From contig JAHBXR010000015.1 of the NCBI GenBank assembly GCA_019636335.1, positions 94,571-158,570 on the forward strand: a stretch of 64,000 bases of DNA, written 5' to 3'. Made by a program: the position numbers and the translations under genes. Below the pieces are notes generated by a model. The model searched no databases. It was not told the DNA's origin and saw nothing but the letters and a program-made list of their open reading frames with translations. This DNA is from Pirellulales bacterium (GTDB lineage Bacteria; Planctomycetota; Planctomycetia; Pirellulales; JAEUIK01). The stretch's first letter is position 1; each line of letters begins with the position of its first letter. Below are positions 44,274 to 54,178 of this stretch, in pieces.

Positions 44274-45107
44274 GTGCCTCAAAACCCCGCCTCGATTGGC
44301 CCCTACCGCTGCGGCCCAGGTCAGCGACTGCTCGTCATCGCCGGACCCTGCGTCCTCGAGAATGACGAGCTCTCGCTGCGCATCGCGACGCGGCTGCGCG
44401 AGTTGGCCGACGAGCTGCCGATCCAACTCGTCTTCAAAGGTTCGTTCGACAAGGCCAATCGAACCAGCGCCAGCGCCTTTCGCGGACTCGGCATGGACGA
44501 AGGGCTGAAGATGCTCGCTCGCGTCAAGCATGCGACGGGCCTGCCCGTTACCACCGATATTCACGAGTCTTACCAGGCGGCGCCGGTGGCCGAGGTTTGC
44601 GATCTGCTACAGATCCCGGCCTTTCTGGCGCGGCAAACCGACCTGCTCGTGGCCGCCGGGAAAACCGGGCGCCCCGTGAATGTGAAGAAGGCCCAGTTTC
44701 TCGCCCCCTGGGACATGAAGAACGTCGTCTCGAAGCTCGAATCGGTCGGCTGCCAGAACATCCTGCTCTGCGAACGCGGCACGTTCTTCGGCTATGGTCG
44801 GCTGGTCAACGACATGCGTGCCATTCCGCAGATGCGTGAGCTCGGCACGCCCGTCATCTTCGACGCCACGCACAGCGTGCAGGAGCCGGGGGGACTCGGT
44901 ACGGCGACCGGGGGCAATCGCGCCATGGTCGAGCCGCTGGCCCGCGCCGCCACGGCGCTGGGCGTTGATGGGCTCTTCTTTGAAACTCATCCCGATCCAG
45001 ATCGATCACCCAGCGACGGTCCGAACATGATCCCGCTCGATCAATTCCCCGGCGTCTTGCGGCGCTTGTTGCAGATTCGCGAAACGATAGAGGCACTCCG
45101 TGATTGA
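44274..45107 (+). CDS. kdsA: 3-deoxy-8-phosphooctulonate (Kdo-8-P) synthase
   Basis: A 277-residue TIM-barrel enzyme that condenses arabinose 5-phosphate with phosphoenolpyruvate for LPS core synthesis. [12 protein letters not shown] opens the barrel with the Cys of metal-dependent (class II) KdsA, where E. coli has Asn. Further motifs are [50 protein letters not shown] and [16 protein letters not shown]. It implies an outer membrane with Kdo-containing LPS. It starts with GTG behind a perfect AGGAGG. Confidence 0.95.
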   Translation: MPQNPASIGPYRCGPGQRLLVIAGPCVLENDELSLRIATRLRELADELPIQLVFKGSFDKANRTSASAFRGLGMDEGLKMLARVKHATGLPVTTDIHESYQAAPVAEVCDLLQIPAFLARQTDLLVAAGKTGRPVNVKKAQFLAPWDMKNVVSKLESVGCQNILLCERGTFFGYGRLVNDMRAIPQMRELGTPVIFDATHSVQEPGGLGTATGGNRAMVEPLARAATALGVDGLFFETHPDPDRSPSDGPNMIPLDQFPGVLRRLLQIRETIEALRD

Positions 45108-45207
45108 CGAAGTCTGGAACCGTACGAGGCCCATGTATTCCACGGCAAATTGCCGGCCCGGGCGAACCGCTTCCACGGATCGTTCTCCCGGCGCGCACCT
45201 CGTGGCA

Positions 45208-46836
45208 ATGCGCCAAGTGTGGCTCGCGGCATGGGTCTGCGTGTTGGTGCTCGTTACCGCGGCGGGCTGCTCGCAGGACTCCAACTCGAGCGCGGGCAAG
45301 CAGTCTTCGACCGCGGCGGCGGTCGGCGCCGGGCTGAGCCGCGACCTGCACGCCTTTGCGATCGACAATCTCGATCATCTCGATGAGTTCGACAGCCAGG
45401 AGATGATGAAGACGATCATCGTCCGGCTGAATCAATGGATCGACCTGCAGAAGAAAGCCACGGCCGAGCCCTGGCAGCCCGACGCCGCCATCAACGGCTT
45501 GCCCCCCGAATTTGCCAGGGTCATTGCCCTCCACGACCTCGCTGCCGTCAAGTTCAGCGATCTCGACGCGAGCTTTCTGCAAGAGGTCGTCTGGCTGCGC
45601 AACATCTCGCGCGTGGCCCGCGGGCACGAGGCAGATCCGCTGGCCCAAGCGACCCATCTATTCGACTGGGTCGTGCGCAACGTACAACTCGACGCCGACG
45701 GCAAGGAGGGCCCGCGCCGGCTGCCGTTCCAGACCTTGCTCGTCGGGCATGGCACGGCCGTGGAGCGTGCCTGGCTGTTCATCCTGCTCGCGCGTCAGCA
45801 GCAACTCGACGTCGTCATGCTGGCCCTTCCCGCCAAGGATGGCTCGGGCAAACTCGAACCGTGGCTGCCGGCGCTGTTCGAAAACAATCAACTCTACTTG
45901 TTCGATCCGCGGCTGGGGTTGCCGGTTCCCGGGCCGGGGGGGCAGGGGGTCGCCACGCTCGAGCAGGTTGTGGCGGATGAATCGCTGTTGCGCCAGCTCG
46001 ATCTCGACGAGCAGCATCGCTACCCGATCGATGCCGCACGGCTCCAGGGAGTCGTGGCGCTGGCCGAGGCCTCGCCCCTCTATCTCGCGCGTCGCATGAG
46101 CTTGTTCGAGTCGCAGATGGCGGGGGACAATCGCCTGCTGCTGTCGACCGATCCGACCGATTTGATCGCGCGGCTGAAAAACTCGCCCCACGTGTCCGAC
46201 GCCAAGCTGTGGAACTATCCCTACGAGGTACAGAACTGGCAGGGCGCCATGACCGCGCCCCAGCGCGAAGCACTGCTCCGCGACATGGTGCCCTTCTTCG
46301 CCGCCCCGGTGCAGACGCCGAAGGGGGCCGTGAATCCGCTCTGGCGGGGACGCATCCACCATTTCAAAGGCGACTTCGACGGCGAAGAGAGCGCGAGCTT
46401 CTATTACCAGTTGGCGCGTCCCTCGGACGACGAAATCGAAGCCGCCAATCTGCAAGGGGAACTTCGCGAGGTATACGTCGCTGGCAAACGGGACGCCAGC
46501 TATTGGCTGGGGCTCGTGGCGTTCGACCGCGGGATGTTCGAGCAGGCCGAAGCTCACCTGAAGAAGCGCACCCTCGAGGCCACGCCGAGCGGCCCCTGGA
46601 CCTACGGCGCCCGCTACAACCTCGCGCGGACCTACGAAGAGCTTGGCAAGCTGCCCGAGGCGATCGAGCTCTATTCGCAAGACAGCTCGCCCCAGCAGCA
46701 TGGCAACAAGCTGCGCGGCAAGTGGCTGAAGGAGTCGCCAGACGCCGACGCCAGCGAAAACGAACAGCCCGCTGCCGACGCGCCGGCGGAAGGCGAACAG
46801 GATTCACCGTCACCCGAAAGCGCCGACGAGCGATAG
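45208..46836 (+). CDS. Lipoprotein with transglutaminase-like and TPR-like parts
   Basis: A 542-residue protein. MRQVWLAAWVCVLVLVTAAG followed by Cys is a lipoprotein signal (lipobox TAAGC). The middle, with ATHLFDWVVRNVQLD and LPFQTLLVGHGTAVERAWLF, resembles the transglutaminase-like region of planctomycete cell-surface proteins; the catalytic Cys is replaced, so it is likely inactive. The end has TPR-like RYNLARTYEELGKLPEAIEL. I chose ATG 45208 for the lipobox fit. The frame also opens at 45100 before the kdsA stop. Confidence 0.7.
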   Translation: MRQVWLAAWVCVLVLVTAAGCSQDSNSSAGKQSSTAAAVGAGLSRDLHAFAIDNLDHLDEFDSQEMMKTIIVRLNQWIDLQKKATAEPWQPDAAINGLPPEFARVIALHDLAAVKFSDLDASFLQEVVWLRNISRVARGHEADPLAQATHLFDWVVRNVQLDADGKEGPRRLPFQTLLVGHGTAVERAWLFILLARQQQLDVVMLALPAKDGSGKLEPWLPALFENNQLYLFDPRLGLPVPGPGGQGVATLEQVVADESLLRQLDLDEQHRYPIDAARLQGVVALAEASPLYLARRMSLFESQMAGDNRLLLSTDPTDLIARLKNSPHVSDAKLWNYPYEVQNWQGAMTAPQREALLRDMVPFFAAPVQTPKGAVNPLWRGRIHHFKGDFDGEESASFYYQLARPSDDEIEAANLQGELREVYVAGKRDASYWLGLVAFDRGMFEQAEAHLKKRTLEATPSGPWTYGARYNLARTYEELGKLPEAIELYSQDSSPQQHGNKLRGKWLKESPDADASENEQPAADAPAEGEQDSPSPESADER

Positions 46837-46837
46837 T

Positions 46838-46923
46838 GGGTTAGCACCGATCATTTTGCGGTGCGAACGAACCACTCGAACGGCGAACATCGCAAAATGG
46901 TCGGTGTTGCGCAGCAGCAAGCG
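46838..46923 (+). repeat. Dispersed structured element, family A, copy 4
   Basis: GGGTTAGCACCGATCATTTTGCG and CGCAAAATGGTCGGTG pair over 15 bases with one mismatch, then GTTGC-GCA-GCAGC (one wobble pair) and AAGCGG. It starts two bases after the lipoprotein stop and lies before the converging beta-propeller gene. Confidence 0.85.
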
Positions 46924-46950
46924 GAATGACGAGATCGCTCGCGTGAGGCG

Positions 46951-48243
46951 TTACTGACGCACGTCGTAGCAGACGATCACGTCCCCTTCGCGCAGGTAAA
47001 GCTTGCCGCCGGTGATGACCGGGTGCGCCCAGCCGGGGTTATCGCCGCTGCCCGGCACTTCGAACACGCCCGTCTCTTTCAATTCCTCGGGCGAGGCCTC
47101 GACCAGGGTCATGGTCCCATTGGCGTAATGGATGTAGAGATGGCCGTCGGCCGCCGCCACCGAGGCCGATTCTCTTCCCGCGCCGCGCGACTTCCACTTC
47201 ACCTCGCCCGTCAATAGTTCGGCGCAATAGGGAATGCCCCGATCTTCTGAATCACCGTAGAGATAGTCCCCCACCAGCACCACTCCACCGTGCTTGTTCC
47301 CCAACTCGGTCTTGAGCGGATAGACGACTTCGACGTCGATCGCGCCGTCGTCGGCCGGCACCTGCTTCAACAGCGCGCCACCCCGGCCATAGCCGGCCAC
47401 GAAGAAGACCAGTTCGTCGCGCACGATCGGCGTGGGAATGACGGCGGTCGTCTGTTCAATGTCGAACTTCCATAGCAACTTGCCATCGTCGGCGCGCACG
47501 CCCATCGGTCCGCTGCCGGTCGCTTGCACGTAGATGCGCGTCCCTTCGATCTCGGCCACGACGATCGAGGCGTGCCCCGCCCCGCGGTCCTCGGGCCGGA
47601 TCATCGTCCAGATCGTTTCGCCGTTGTTCTTGTCGAGCGCGACCATCGTGTTGGTCGGTCCCCCCGGCGTGCAGACCAGCTTCTCGCCATCGATGAGCAC
47701 CGATTCGCCGTAGCCCCAGTTGTCGGCCTTCACGCCGCCAAAGTCGTTGCGCAGATCTTTGCGCCAGATTTCATTCCCATCAGTGTCCGCGCCGACCAGG
47801 ACGCCATGCGGCGTGAGGAAGTAGACGCGATCGCCATCCACGGTCGGCGTGCTGCGCGACCCCTGCCACGTGGGTTTGCCTTCGTTCCAGGGTGGCCCCG
47901 CCTTCAACTTCCAAAGCAGCTTGCCGTCGGCCTCGTCGAAGCAAGTGAGGTACTCGTCCTGATCCTCGGCCCCGGGAATGTTGTCTCCCAGTGTGTAGAC
48001 GCGACCGTTCGCCACGGCCAGGCTCGAATAGCCGCGTCCGGCCCCCGAGGTCTGCCACAACAACTTCGGTCCCCCTTCGGGCCACGCATCGAGCAGATCT
48101 CGATCGGGGGCCACCGCCGAACGGTTGGCGCCGCGGAAGGTCGGCCAGTTGGCCACTGTCGGCTCGACGGCCCACGACGTCGACATCAACAGCGGAGCGG
48201 ACGCAACGCAAGCAGCCACGAGACGGTCAAAACGGCGTGACAT
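46951..48243 (-). CDS. Exported PQQ-like beta-propeller protein
   Basis: A 430-residue protein with a signal peptide (LVAACVASAPLLMSTSWA) and about six blade repeats such as NGRVYTLGDNIPGAEDQDEY, DGKLLWKLKAGPPW, NGETIWTMIRPED and TGEVKWKSRGAGRES. The blade pattern is that of PQQ-binding quinoprotein-like domains (also BamB). No catalytic Asp/Glu set of alcohol dehydrogenases is evident, so it may be structural. ATG 48243 gives the signal peptide. Confidence 0.85.
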   Translation of the reverse strand: MSRRFDRLVAACVASAPLLMSTSWAVEPTVANWPTFRGANRSAVAPDRDLLDAWPEGGPKLLWQTSGAGRGYSSLAVANGRVYTLGDNIPGAEDQDEYLTCFDEADGKLLWKLKAGPPWNEGKPTWQGSRSTPTVDGDRVYFLTPHGVLVGADTDGNEIWRKDLRNDFGGVKADNWGYGESVLIDGEKLVCTPGGPTNTMVALDKNNGETIWTMIRPEDRGAGHASIVVAEIEGTRIYVQATGSGPMGVRADDGKLLWKFDIEQTTAVIPTPIVRDELVFFVAGYGRGGALLKQVPADDGAIDVEVVYPLKTELGNKHGGVVLVGDYLYGDSEDRGIPYCAELLTGEVKWKSRGAGRESASVAAADGHLYIHYANGTMTLVEASPEELKETGVFEVPGSGDNPGWAHPVITGGKLYLREGDVIVCYDVRQ

Positions 48244-48540
48244 CGGTATGTTTCCCGAACTGGCGTGAGGGTGTCCGCGCGGCGGACGGTGGGAGGCAGG
48301 GTGGGCAGGCCGCGTGCAATCGCCACACGGGGCCTGATCGGGGGTTGGACTACTTCGACTGTAGGAGTGCCCCCCGGCAAAAGCAAGCGCGGCGCACGTT
48401 GCCCGCCTACAGGGTGAACCCTGTCGTTCACGTGTGGTTTCGCCGGGTAGCGGGGGCCGGCTCGGTTTTTTGCCACCGCCCCTGCGGATAGAATCGAGCG
48501 GACGATCTCCGAATCGCCCCATCGACACGCGAGAACCAAG

Positions 48541-48750
48541 ATGAAAGTCAGCGCACGCAATCAGCTCCAGGGCACCGTTCAATCGATCGAGCCGGGCGCC
48601 GTCAACTCGAAGGTCATCGTCGAGTTGCCCGGTGGTTTGCAAATCGTCTCGGTGATCACCAAGGAATCGGTCGACAACCTCGAGTTGGCTGTCGGCAAAC
48701 CGGTGTACGCCGTGATCAAGGCATCGGACGTGATGCTGGCCGTCGACTGA
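48541..48750 (+). CDS. mop: Molbindin (Mop/TOBE-domain molybdate-binding protein)
   Basis: A 69-residue protein with the start MKVSARNQLQGTVQSIEPG, then NSKVIVELPGGLQIVSVITK and the ending KPVYAVIKASDVMLAVD, the standard single Mop/TOBE domain. Such proteins form hexamers that store molybdate or tungstate. It lies 29 bases before a ModE-like regulator on the same strand. No molybdate transporter genes are next to them. Confidence 0.9.
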   Translation: MKVSARNQLQGTVQSIEPGAVNSKVIVELPGGLQIVSVITKESVDNLELAVGKPVYAVIKASDVMLAVD

Positions 48751-48779
48751 CCTGCACTTCTCGTACGCTCGAAGCACCG

Positions 48780-49121
48780 ATGGCCAAACGCAACAAGTGG
48801 TCGTGTGGCATGCGCATCTGGCTCGAGAACGACGGCGAAGTCGTCCTCGGCCGCGGTCGCGTTGCGCTGCTCGAAGCCATCGACGAGCACCACAGCATTC
48901 GCCAGGCGGCCGCCAGCGTCGGCATGTCATACCGGCGGGCCTGGCTGTTGGTCAAAAGCATGAACGACGCCGCGCCGCAGCCGGTCGTCGAGGCCTCGAC
49001 CGGCGGCGCCAAAGGTGGCGGAACGCGGCTCACGCCCTACGGACGCTCGACCGTCGAGATCTATCGCCAGCTCGACGCCGCCGTGCGCCAAACCACGGAG
49101 CGATTCCTGAAATCGCTCTAA
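48780..49121 (+). CDS. ModE-like winged-helix regulator without its own TOBE domains
   Basis: A 113-residue protein that corresponds to the N-terminal DNA-binding half of ModE: GRGRVALLEAIDEHHSIRQA, then AAASVGMSYRRAWLLVKSMN and GGTRLTPYGRSTVEIYRQLD. The metal-sensing TOBE domains of ModE are missing here and present as the separate molbindin gene just upstream, which suggests the two work together (inference). The stop overlaps that of the opposite gene by four bases. Confidence 0.85.
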   Translation: MAKRNKWSCGMRIWLENDGEVVLGRGRVALLEAIDEHHSIRQAAASVGMSYRRAWLLVKSMNDAAPQPVVEASTGGAKGGGTRLTPYGRSTVEIYRQLDAAVRQTTERFLKSL

Positions 49122-50392
49122 CTTCCCGACTTGCTCTCCGATTCGAAGCGGTAGATGGACTCAGGCGTTGGCGCATAGGTCATGAAATAGACCTCGCCAT
49201 CCTCGTCCTCGCCGAACGAAAGAATCACGATCGGCTTGTTCAAGGGGATCTCGCGATTCGAGACGACCTTGCCCGTCTCCTCGTCGATGCGCAGGGCCCA
49301 GATCTTGCCCGTCACGTAGTCGGCGTAGAGATAAGCGCCGACCAGCTCGGGTACCGCCTTGCCCCGGTAGACCAGCCCCCCGGTGATCGACTTGCCCACA
49401 TCATGATGATACTCCCAGATGGGATCGATCATGCCCGCGGGCTTCTCGCTCTCCGCGGCGCTGTCCCCCTGCTTGGCGAACGGGTGCAGCCCCTCGCGAA
49501 TGTTCCAGCCGTAGTTGCCCCCTTTGACGATCAGGTCGATTTCTTCCCAGGTGTCTTGTCCGACGTCGCCGGCCCACAGACGCTTCGTGACCGGATCGAA
49601 CGCCATACGCCAGACGTTGCGCAGTCCGTAGGCCCAGATTTCGCCGCGGGCGTCTTTCTCGCCCACGAAAGGATTATCTGCTGGAATTCCGTACGCGAGA
49701 TCCCCCGACTTGCTGTCGACATCGATTCGCAGAATCTTGCCTAGCAGCGTGCTCATCTTCTGGCCGTTCTTGAACGGGTCGTTCGCCAGCCCGCCGTCGC
49801 CGACCGCCACATAAAGATAGCCATCCGGACCGAAGGCGATCGTGCCGCCGTCGTGATTCCAGAACGGCTTGTCGAGCACGAGCAGGACCTCTTCCGAGTC
49901 AGGATCGGCCACGTTGGGATCCGACTTGCTCACCCGAAACCGCGAGATGACGTTCTGATGCTTCTTGGCCTTGTTCGTGTAGTAGACGAAGAACTCGCCG
50001 TTCTCTTTGAACTTGGGATGAAACGCGAGGCCGAGAAAGCCTTCTTCGTTCGTCTTGTCGTCGTACGAGACCTTCGAGGACATATCCAGAAAGACTTTCG
50101 TGTCCTTGGTCTTCGCTCCCTGGTCGAGTATGTGTAGGACGCCGTGTTGCGTGGGAACGAAGATCCGTCCCGAGCCATCTCCCGCGTTCGTCAGCAGGAT
50201 CGGCCGAATCGGCTGCGGCACGCCCGAGTCCTCGCCAAAGTCCCAGCCCGTCCATTCGATCTCGGGGAATGCGTTCACCACGCCCAGCGGCAGGGGACGT
50301 TGATCGACGTCCGCCGCGGCCACCTTGGACAACGCCGATGCGCTGCACACTCCCACGGTCAGGAAGAGCGAAACCACGAACAGACGACTCAT
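49118..50392 (-). CDS. PQQ-dependent sugar dehydrogenase (glucose/sorbosone dehydrogenase family)
   Basis: A 424-residue exported protein (signal SRLFVVSLFLTVGVCSASAL). The six-bladed GSDH fold shows EEGFLGLAFHPKFKENGEFF, WNHDGGTIAFGPDGYLYVAVG, GKILRIDVDSKSGDLAYG, WAYGLRNVWRMAFDPVTKRL and GDVGQDTWEEIDLIVKGGNY. These match soluble PQQ aldose or sorbosone dehydrogenases; the real substrate is unknown. A cytochrome domain is not present. Confidence 0.85.
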   Translation of the reverse strand: MSRLFVVSLFLTVGVCSASALSKVAAADVDQRPLPLGVVNAFPEIEWTGWDFGEDSGVPQPIRPILLTNAGDGSGRIFVPTQHGVLHILDQGAKTKDTKVFLDMSSKVSYDDKTNEEGFLGLAFHPKFKENGEFFVYYTNKAKKHQNVISRFRVSKSDPNVADPDSEEVLLVLDKPFWNHDGGTIAFGPDGYLYVAVGDGGLANDPFKNGQKMSTLLGKILRIDVDSKSGDLAYGIPADNPFVGEKDARGEIWAYGLRNVWRMAFDPVTKRLWAGDVGQDTWEEIDLIVKGGNYGWNIREGLHPFAKQGDSAAESEKPAGMIDPIWEYHHDVGKSITGGLVYRGKAVPELVGAYLYADYVTGKIWALRIDEETGKVVSNREIPLNKPIVILSFGEDEDGEVYFMTYAPTPESIYRFESESKSGS

Positions 50393-50431
50393 CTGGGAAC
50401 TCCTCGTTTAGTTAGCCGCGTGGATGTTTCG

Positions 50432-51160
50432 TTAGCAACGTACACGTTGTCGGCTTTGCCGAACAACCAATTCGGTCCACCGACGAAACACCTCGCGGCC
50501 AATGAGTTTGAGATCGGACAATCTTGCTGGGGCTTGATCGAGGATGCTATCGCCGGCGATGCCGGCGCCTTTCAACTCCGCGTCGAACGTCACGACCATT
50601 TCCCGCAAGGTCTCGAGTGTTGCTTCCAGGTGAAATAATAATCCATACGCCGTCGCGCCGCAGCGGAACGCCTGGCATGGCGTCCATTCCGAACGTGCCA
50701 ACCCCACCGCGCCGGCGGGAAGATCGAACACGTCTCCGTGCCAATGGAGCGGAACAAAACGCTGCGGCATGCCGTGCCACAGGGGGTCATCGACGCTGGC
50801 GGGCAATAGCTCAACGCTTTTCCAACCGATCTCCTGGTATCCACTGGCGCGAACAGTCGCTCCCATTGCCGCCGCGAGCAATTGGCTGCCCAGGCAAATG
50901 CCTAGTACCGGGACTTCGGCCACACAGGCGCCAGCCAGCAGATGCAACTCCTCGCGAAGGTGCGGGTAGCGATCGGTTTCGTGCGTGCTCATCGGGCCCC
51001 CCATCACGACGATACCGCTCGTTTCCGACGCGCTCGCGGGTATCGTATCGCCGAGAAAGGTCCGTATGAAGGTGAGATTCAATCCCGCCTCACGCAAGAC
51101 GTCTTCGATCGTTCCTGCCGTTTCGCAGGCGATGTGCTGAATCACGACGACGGGGTTCAT
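50432..51160 (-). CDS. Class I glutamine amidotransferase-like protein
   Basis: A 242-residue protein. VPVLGICLGSQLLAAAMG has the nucleophile Cys and YGLLFHLEATLETLREMV the His and Glu of the triad; SGIVVMGGPMSTHETDRYPH is the oxyanion-side loop. It would hydrolyse gamma-glutamyl compounds or be the amidotransferase part of a larger pathway, but no synthetase partner is adjacent. Confidence 0.85.
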   Translation of the reverse strand: MNPVVVIQHIACETAGTIEDVLREAGLNLTFIRTFLGDTIPASASETSGIVVMGGPMSTHETDRYPHLREELHLLAGACVAEVPVLGICLGSQLLAAAMGATVRASGYQEIGWKSVELLPASVDDPLWHGMPQRFVPLHWHGDVFDLPAGAVGLARSEWTPCQAFRCGATAYGLLFHLEATLETLREMVVTFDAELKGAGIAGDSILDQAPARLSDLKLIGREVFRRWTELVVRQSRQRVRC

Positions 51161-51171
51161 CGCGGTCCTTC

Positions 51172-52056
51172 TCAGTCGCTGATCGGAATCGCGGTGAGGG
51201 TACCTGCGCGCATGTCCGGCAGCAACAGGCGGCCGGCGGGATCGAAGGCGATATCGGCGGCCGCTTTGTACCCTTCGGTAAAGAGCTGGGGCTCCGCTTC
51301 GGCCGTATCGCGGCGAAACACGCGGCCCCCGCGCCAGTCGCTGATGTAGAGTCGCCCCTTCGCGTCCCAGGCCAGTCCATCGGCGCCCCCCAGATCGGAC
51401 GCGATCTCCACGCCTTTGCCGGTCGCCAACTCCACGCGATAGAGCTTGCCCGCGGTGATGTCCGCCACCAGCAGATGCTCTTTGCCGTCGAGAAGCACGC
51501 CGTTGGCCCCTTTCAGTTCGGGCAAGGTTTTCGTATCCGCGACGACCGTGATTTCGCCCGCCGGCGCAATGCGAAACACCGCGCTCTGCGACGTGAAAGC
51601 GCCCGTGTCCGAGACATACACCTCGCCGTCGGGGCCCACTTCGATGTCGTTAAAGAAACGCGGCTTGACCGGAAATTGATCGGCCTCGGCCAAGACGCTC
51701 ACTTCCCCCTGCGGACCGACGAGCCACACCTTGGTCTTGTCCGCCACGACCAGATCGTTGCCGCGCCGGGCGATCCCCTTCGGATCGTTGAGCCCCTCGG
51801 CGAACGTCTTGATCTCGTTGCCTTCGAGCACGCCCACGCGACCATCGCCGTCGGCGTTCGACTTGCCGATGATCGTCACGTAGATCCTTCCATCGCCGCC
51901 GACCACGGCCGACTCCGGATTCTCGAGCCCCGAGGCGAGCAGCGTCGCTTCGTCGGCCCGCGCCGCAGGCATGACGGTAAGGACGGTCAATATCAACGCG
52001 ACCAGCGCCGTGGCCGGCCAACGTAGGGTTGCCAGGAAGATCAGCATTCGGCTCAT
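51172..52056 (-). CDS. Exported SMP-30/gluconolactonase-like beta-propeller
   Basis: A 294-residue protein with a signal peptide ([20 protein letters not shown]). The six-bladed fold shows [59 protein letters not shown] and [20 protein letters not shown]. Asn/Asp positions match the calcium site of SMP-30-like lactonases. The substrate is unknown. It is divergent from the aldehyde dehydrogenase gene with 163 bases between starts. Confidence 0.8.
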   Translation of the reverse strand: MSRMLIFLATLRWPATALVALILTVLTVMPAARADEATLLASGLENPESAVVGGDGRIYVTIIGKSNADGDGRVGVLEGNEIKTFAEGLNDPKGIARRGNDLVVADKTKVWLVGPQGEVSVLAEADQFPVKPRFFNDIEVGPDGEVYVSDTGAFTSQSAVFRIAPAGEITVVADTKTLPELKGANGVLLDGKEHLLVADITAGKLYRVELATGKGVEIASDLGGADGLAWDAKGRLYISDWRGGRVFRRDTAEAEPQLFTEGYKAAADIAFDPAGRLLLPDMRAGTLTAIPISD

Positions 52057-52219
52057 CGCAGACTCCGAGTTTTCGAGAAAAAAAGTATCGTCCGGGACGA
52101 TTGCTTTCGCACGTGATATTCGCTCAGATATAACGATCTCGCCGGGGGGCCACAACAGGGCGCCCCGCTTTTTCGCCACGCACCGCCGCCACGACTCACC
52201 CACGCACAAGGAACCGCAC

Positions 52220-53695
52220 ATGGCCATGATGACCATGCCTGCCTCGGCGCCTCCCGCGATCCGCCAGACGAAGCTGCTGATTAACAACGAATGGGTCGAC
52301 GCCTCGGACGGCGGCCGCCTCGCGGCGATCAACCCCGCGACGGGCGAAACCATTGCCAAGGTAGCCTCCGGAACGGCCGCCGACATCGATCGCGCCGTGA
52401 AGGCGGCACGCGCGGCACTCGAGTCTGGCCCGTGGGGCAACACCGATGCCGTCGATCGCGGTCGACTCTTGTTTCGCCTGGCAGATCTCGTCGACCAACA
52501 CGCCAAAGAACTGGCGGCGCTCGAATCGCTCAACTCGGGCAAGACCATCAGCGATGCGAAGGGAGACATGGCCGGCGTCGCCGCCACGCTCCGCTACTAC
52601 GCCGGCTGGGCCGACAAGATCGAAGGGCGCACGGTGCCGGTCCGTGGCAACTTTCTGTCCTACACGCTGCGCCAGCCCGTGGGCGTCGTCGGTCAGATCA
52701 TCCCGTGGAATTTCCCGCTCCTGATGCTGGCGTGGAAGTGGGGACCCGCGCTCGCCTGCGGCAATACGATCGTGATGAAGCCTGCCGAGCAGACCCCCCT
52801 CACGGCGCTGCGTCTGGGCGAACTGGCCATCGAAGCGGGCTTCCCGGCGGGAGTCGTCAACCTGGTCAACGGCTTTGGCGAGACGGCCGGCGCGGCGCTC
52901 GTCGCGCATCCGGAGGTCGATAAGATCGCCTTCACCGGGCATGTCGACACCGCCAAGATCATCCAGAAGTCGGCGGCCAACACGCTCAAGCGCGTCACCT
53001 GCGAACTCGGCGGGAAGAGCCCGAATGTGATCTTCGCCGATGCCGATCTCGACGAGGCCGTGGCGGGGGCGTTCCACGCCATCTACTTCCACGGCGGACA
53101 GTGCTGCACGGCGGGAAGCCGCTTGTTCGTCGAAGAGAAGATTCACGCCGAGTTCGTCGAGCGTCTCGCCGCGAAGGCCAAGCAGCGCAAGCTCGGCGAT
53201 CCGCTCGACCCCGCTACCGAACAGGGCCCGCAGGTCTCGCAGGAGCAACTGGACAAGATCCTAGGCTACGTCGAGCAAGGGCAGCAGCAGGGGGCTCGGC
53301 TCGTCGTCGGTGGGCAGCGGCGTGGCGAGCGGGGCTTCTTTGTCGAGCCGACCCTCTTCGACCACGTGTCGGACGACATGACGATCGCGCGCGACGAGAT
53401 CTTCGGCCCCGTGGTCAGCGTGCTGCCGTTCCGCGGCGTCGAGGAAGTGATCGAGCGCGCGAACAACACCACTTACGGTCTCGCCGCGGCCATCTGGACG
53501 CAGGACATCGACAAGGCACACCTCTACGCCAAGCGCGTCAAGGCCGGTACCGTGTGGGTCAACTGCTACCACGTCGTCGACACGACCACGCCCTTTGGCG
53601 GGTTCAAGATGTCGGGCAATGGCCGCGAGAATGGCGAGGCCGCGCTCGAACACTACACCGAACTGAAAACCGTCACGGTCAAGCTCAAGGGGTAA
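52220..53695 (+). CDS. NAD(P)-dependent aldehyde dehydrogenase
   Basis: A 491-residue soluble enzyme. [20 protein letters not shown] and [20 protein letters not shown] carry the cofactor Asn and general-base Glu, [20 protein letters not shown] the catalytic Cys. The closing [15 protein letters not shown] is typical of class ALDH2/betaine-type enzymes. Substrate not determined. ATG 52220 has AAGGA seven bases upstream; an upstream extension to 51971 is a shadow of the divergent gene. Confidence 0.95.
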   Translation: MAMMTMPASAPPAIRQTKLLINNEWVDASDGGRLAAINPATGETIAKVASGTAADIDRAVKAARAALESGPWGNTDAVDRGRLLFRLADLVDQHAKELAALESLNSGKTISDAKGDMAGVAATLRYYAGWADKIEGRTVPVRGNFLSYTLRQPVGVVGQIIPWNFPLLMLAWKWGPALACGNTIVMKPAEQTPLTALRLGELAIEAGFPAGVVNLVNGFGETAGAALVAHPEVDKIAFTGHVDTAKIIQKSAANTLKRVTCELGGKSPNVIFADADLDEAVAGAFHAIYFHGGQCCTAGSRLFVEEKIHAEFVERLAAKAKQRKLGDPLDPATEQGPQVSQEQLDKILGYVEQGQQQGARLVVGGQRRGERGFFVEPTLFDHVSDDMTIARDEIFGPVVSVLPFRGVEEVIERANNTTYGLAAAIWTQDIDKAHLYAKRVKAGTVWVNCYHVVDTTTPFGGFKMSGNGRENGEAALEHYTELKTVTVKLKG

Positions 53696-53699
53696 GCCC

Positions 53700-54023
53700 G
53701 TGCTCCAGCAGCGGCAGGCCCTGGTGTTCGAATTCCTCGGCGGACCACGCGACGGCGAGCGTCTGCGTGGCCACATCGATGACGACACGATGACCGAAGC
53801 CTGGACCCTGTATCGCCACACCGACGGCGCCGCCCTGGGGCGCCACTTCTGGTGTGCCTGCGAATACAGTGTCCGCGCCCTGCGCACGTTACCCTGGCAG
53901 GTGATCGAGCAACTCGAAGACGAAGGCTATCGCTTTCGCGGCCACATTTACGAGATCTTTCTTCGTTGGGACCGCGAGGGTTACGTGCTGATCCGGGCGC
54001 GCCACGTAGGCTCTTCCGAGTAA
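53700..54023 (+). CDS. Small conserved planctomycete protein of unknown function
   Basis: A 107-residue protein starting at GTG four bases behind the aldehyde dehydrogenase stop, with AAGGGG before it. It contains FLGGPRDGERLRGHIDDDTM and IYEIFLRWDREGYVLIRARH. Several Trp and Cys residues are present, but I recognise no domain. The coupling suggests joint translation with the dehydrogenase. Confidence 0.6.
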   Translation: MLQQRQALVFEFLGGPRDGERLRGHIDDDTMTEAWTLYRHTDGAALGRHFWCACEYSVRALRTLPWQVIEQLEDEGYRFRGHIYEIFLRWDREGYVLIRARHVGSSE

Positions 54024-54178
54024 GCACGGCACGAGCTGACGAAAACTTCATCCCCCCCTCTACGTGGCGGAACGGTAGAGATCGAGGCCGCGGGCGGCTA
54101 TCCTGTGGAGGATACTGCCCACCTGTCTCGCGGCGCGGCCCAGGGACCGCGCTCGCCCGCCCCGTAGGAAGGTACGTC

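Noticed and set aside
52080..52150. A promoter for the aldehyde dehydrogenase (TTCGCA and TATAAC, 17-base spacer)
   Set aside because: Both boxes are weak matches and several alternatives of equal quality lie in the same AT-richer stretch.
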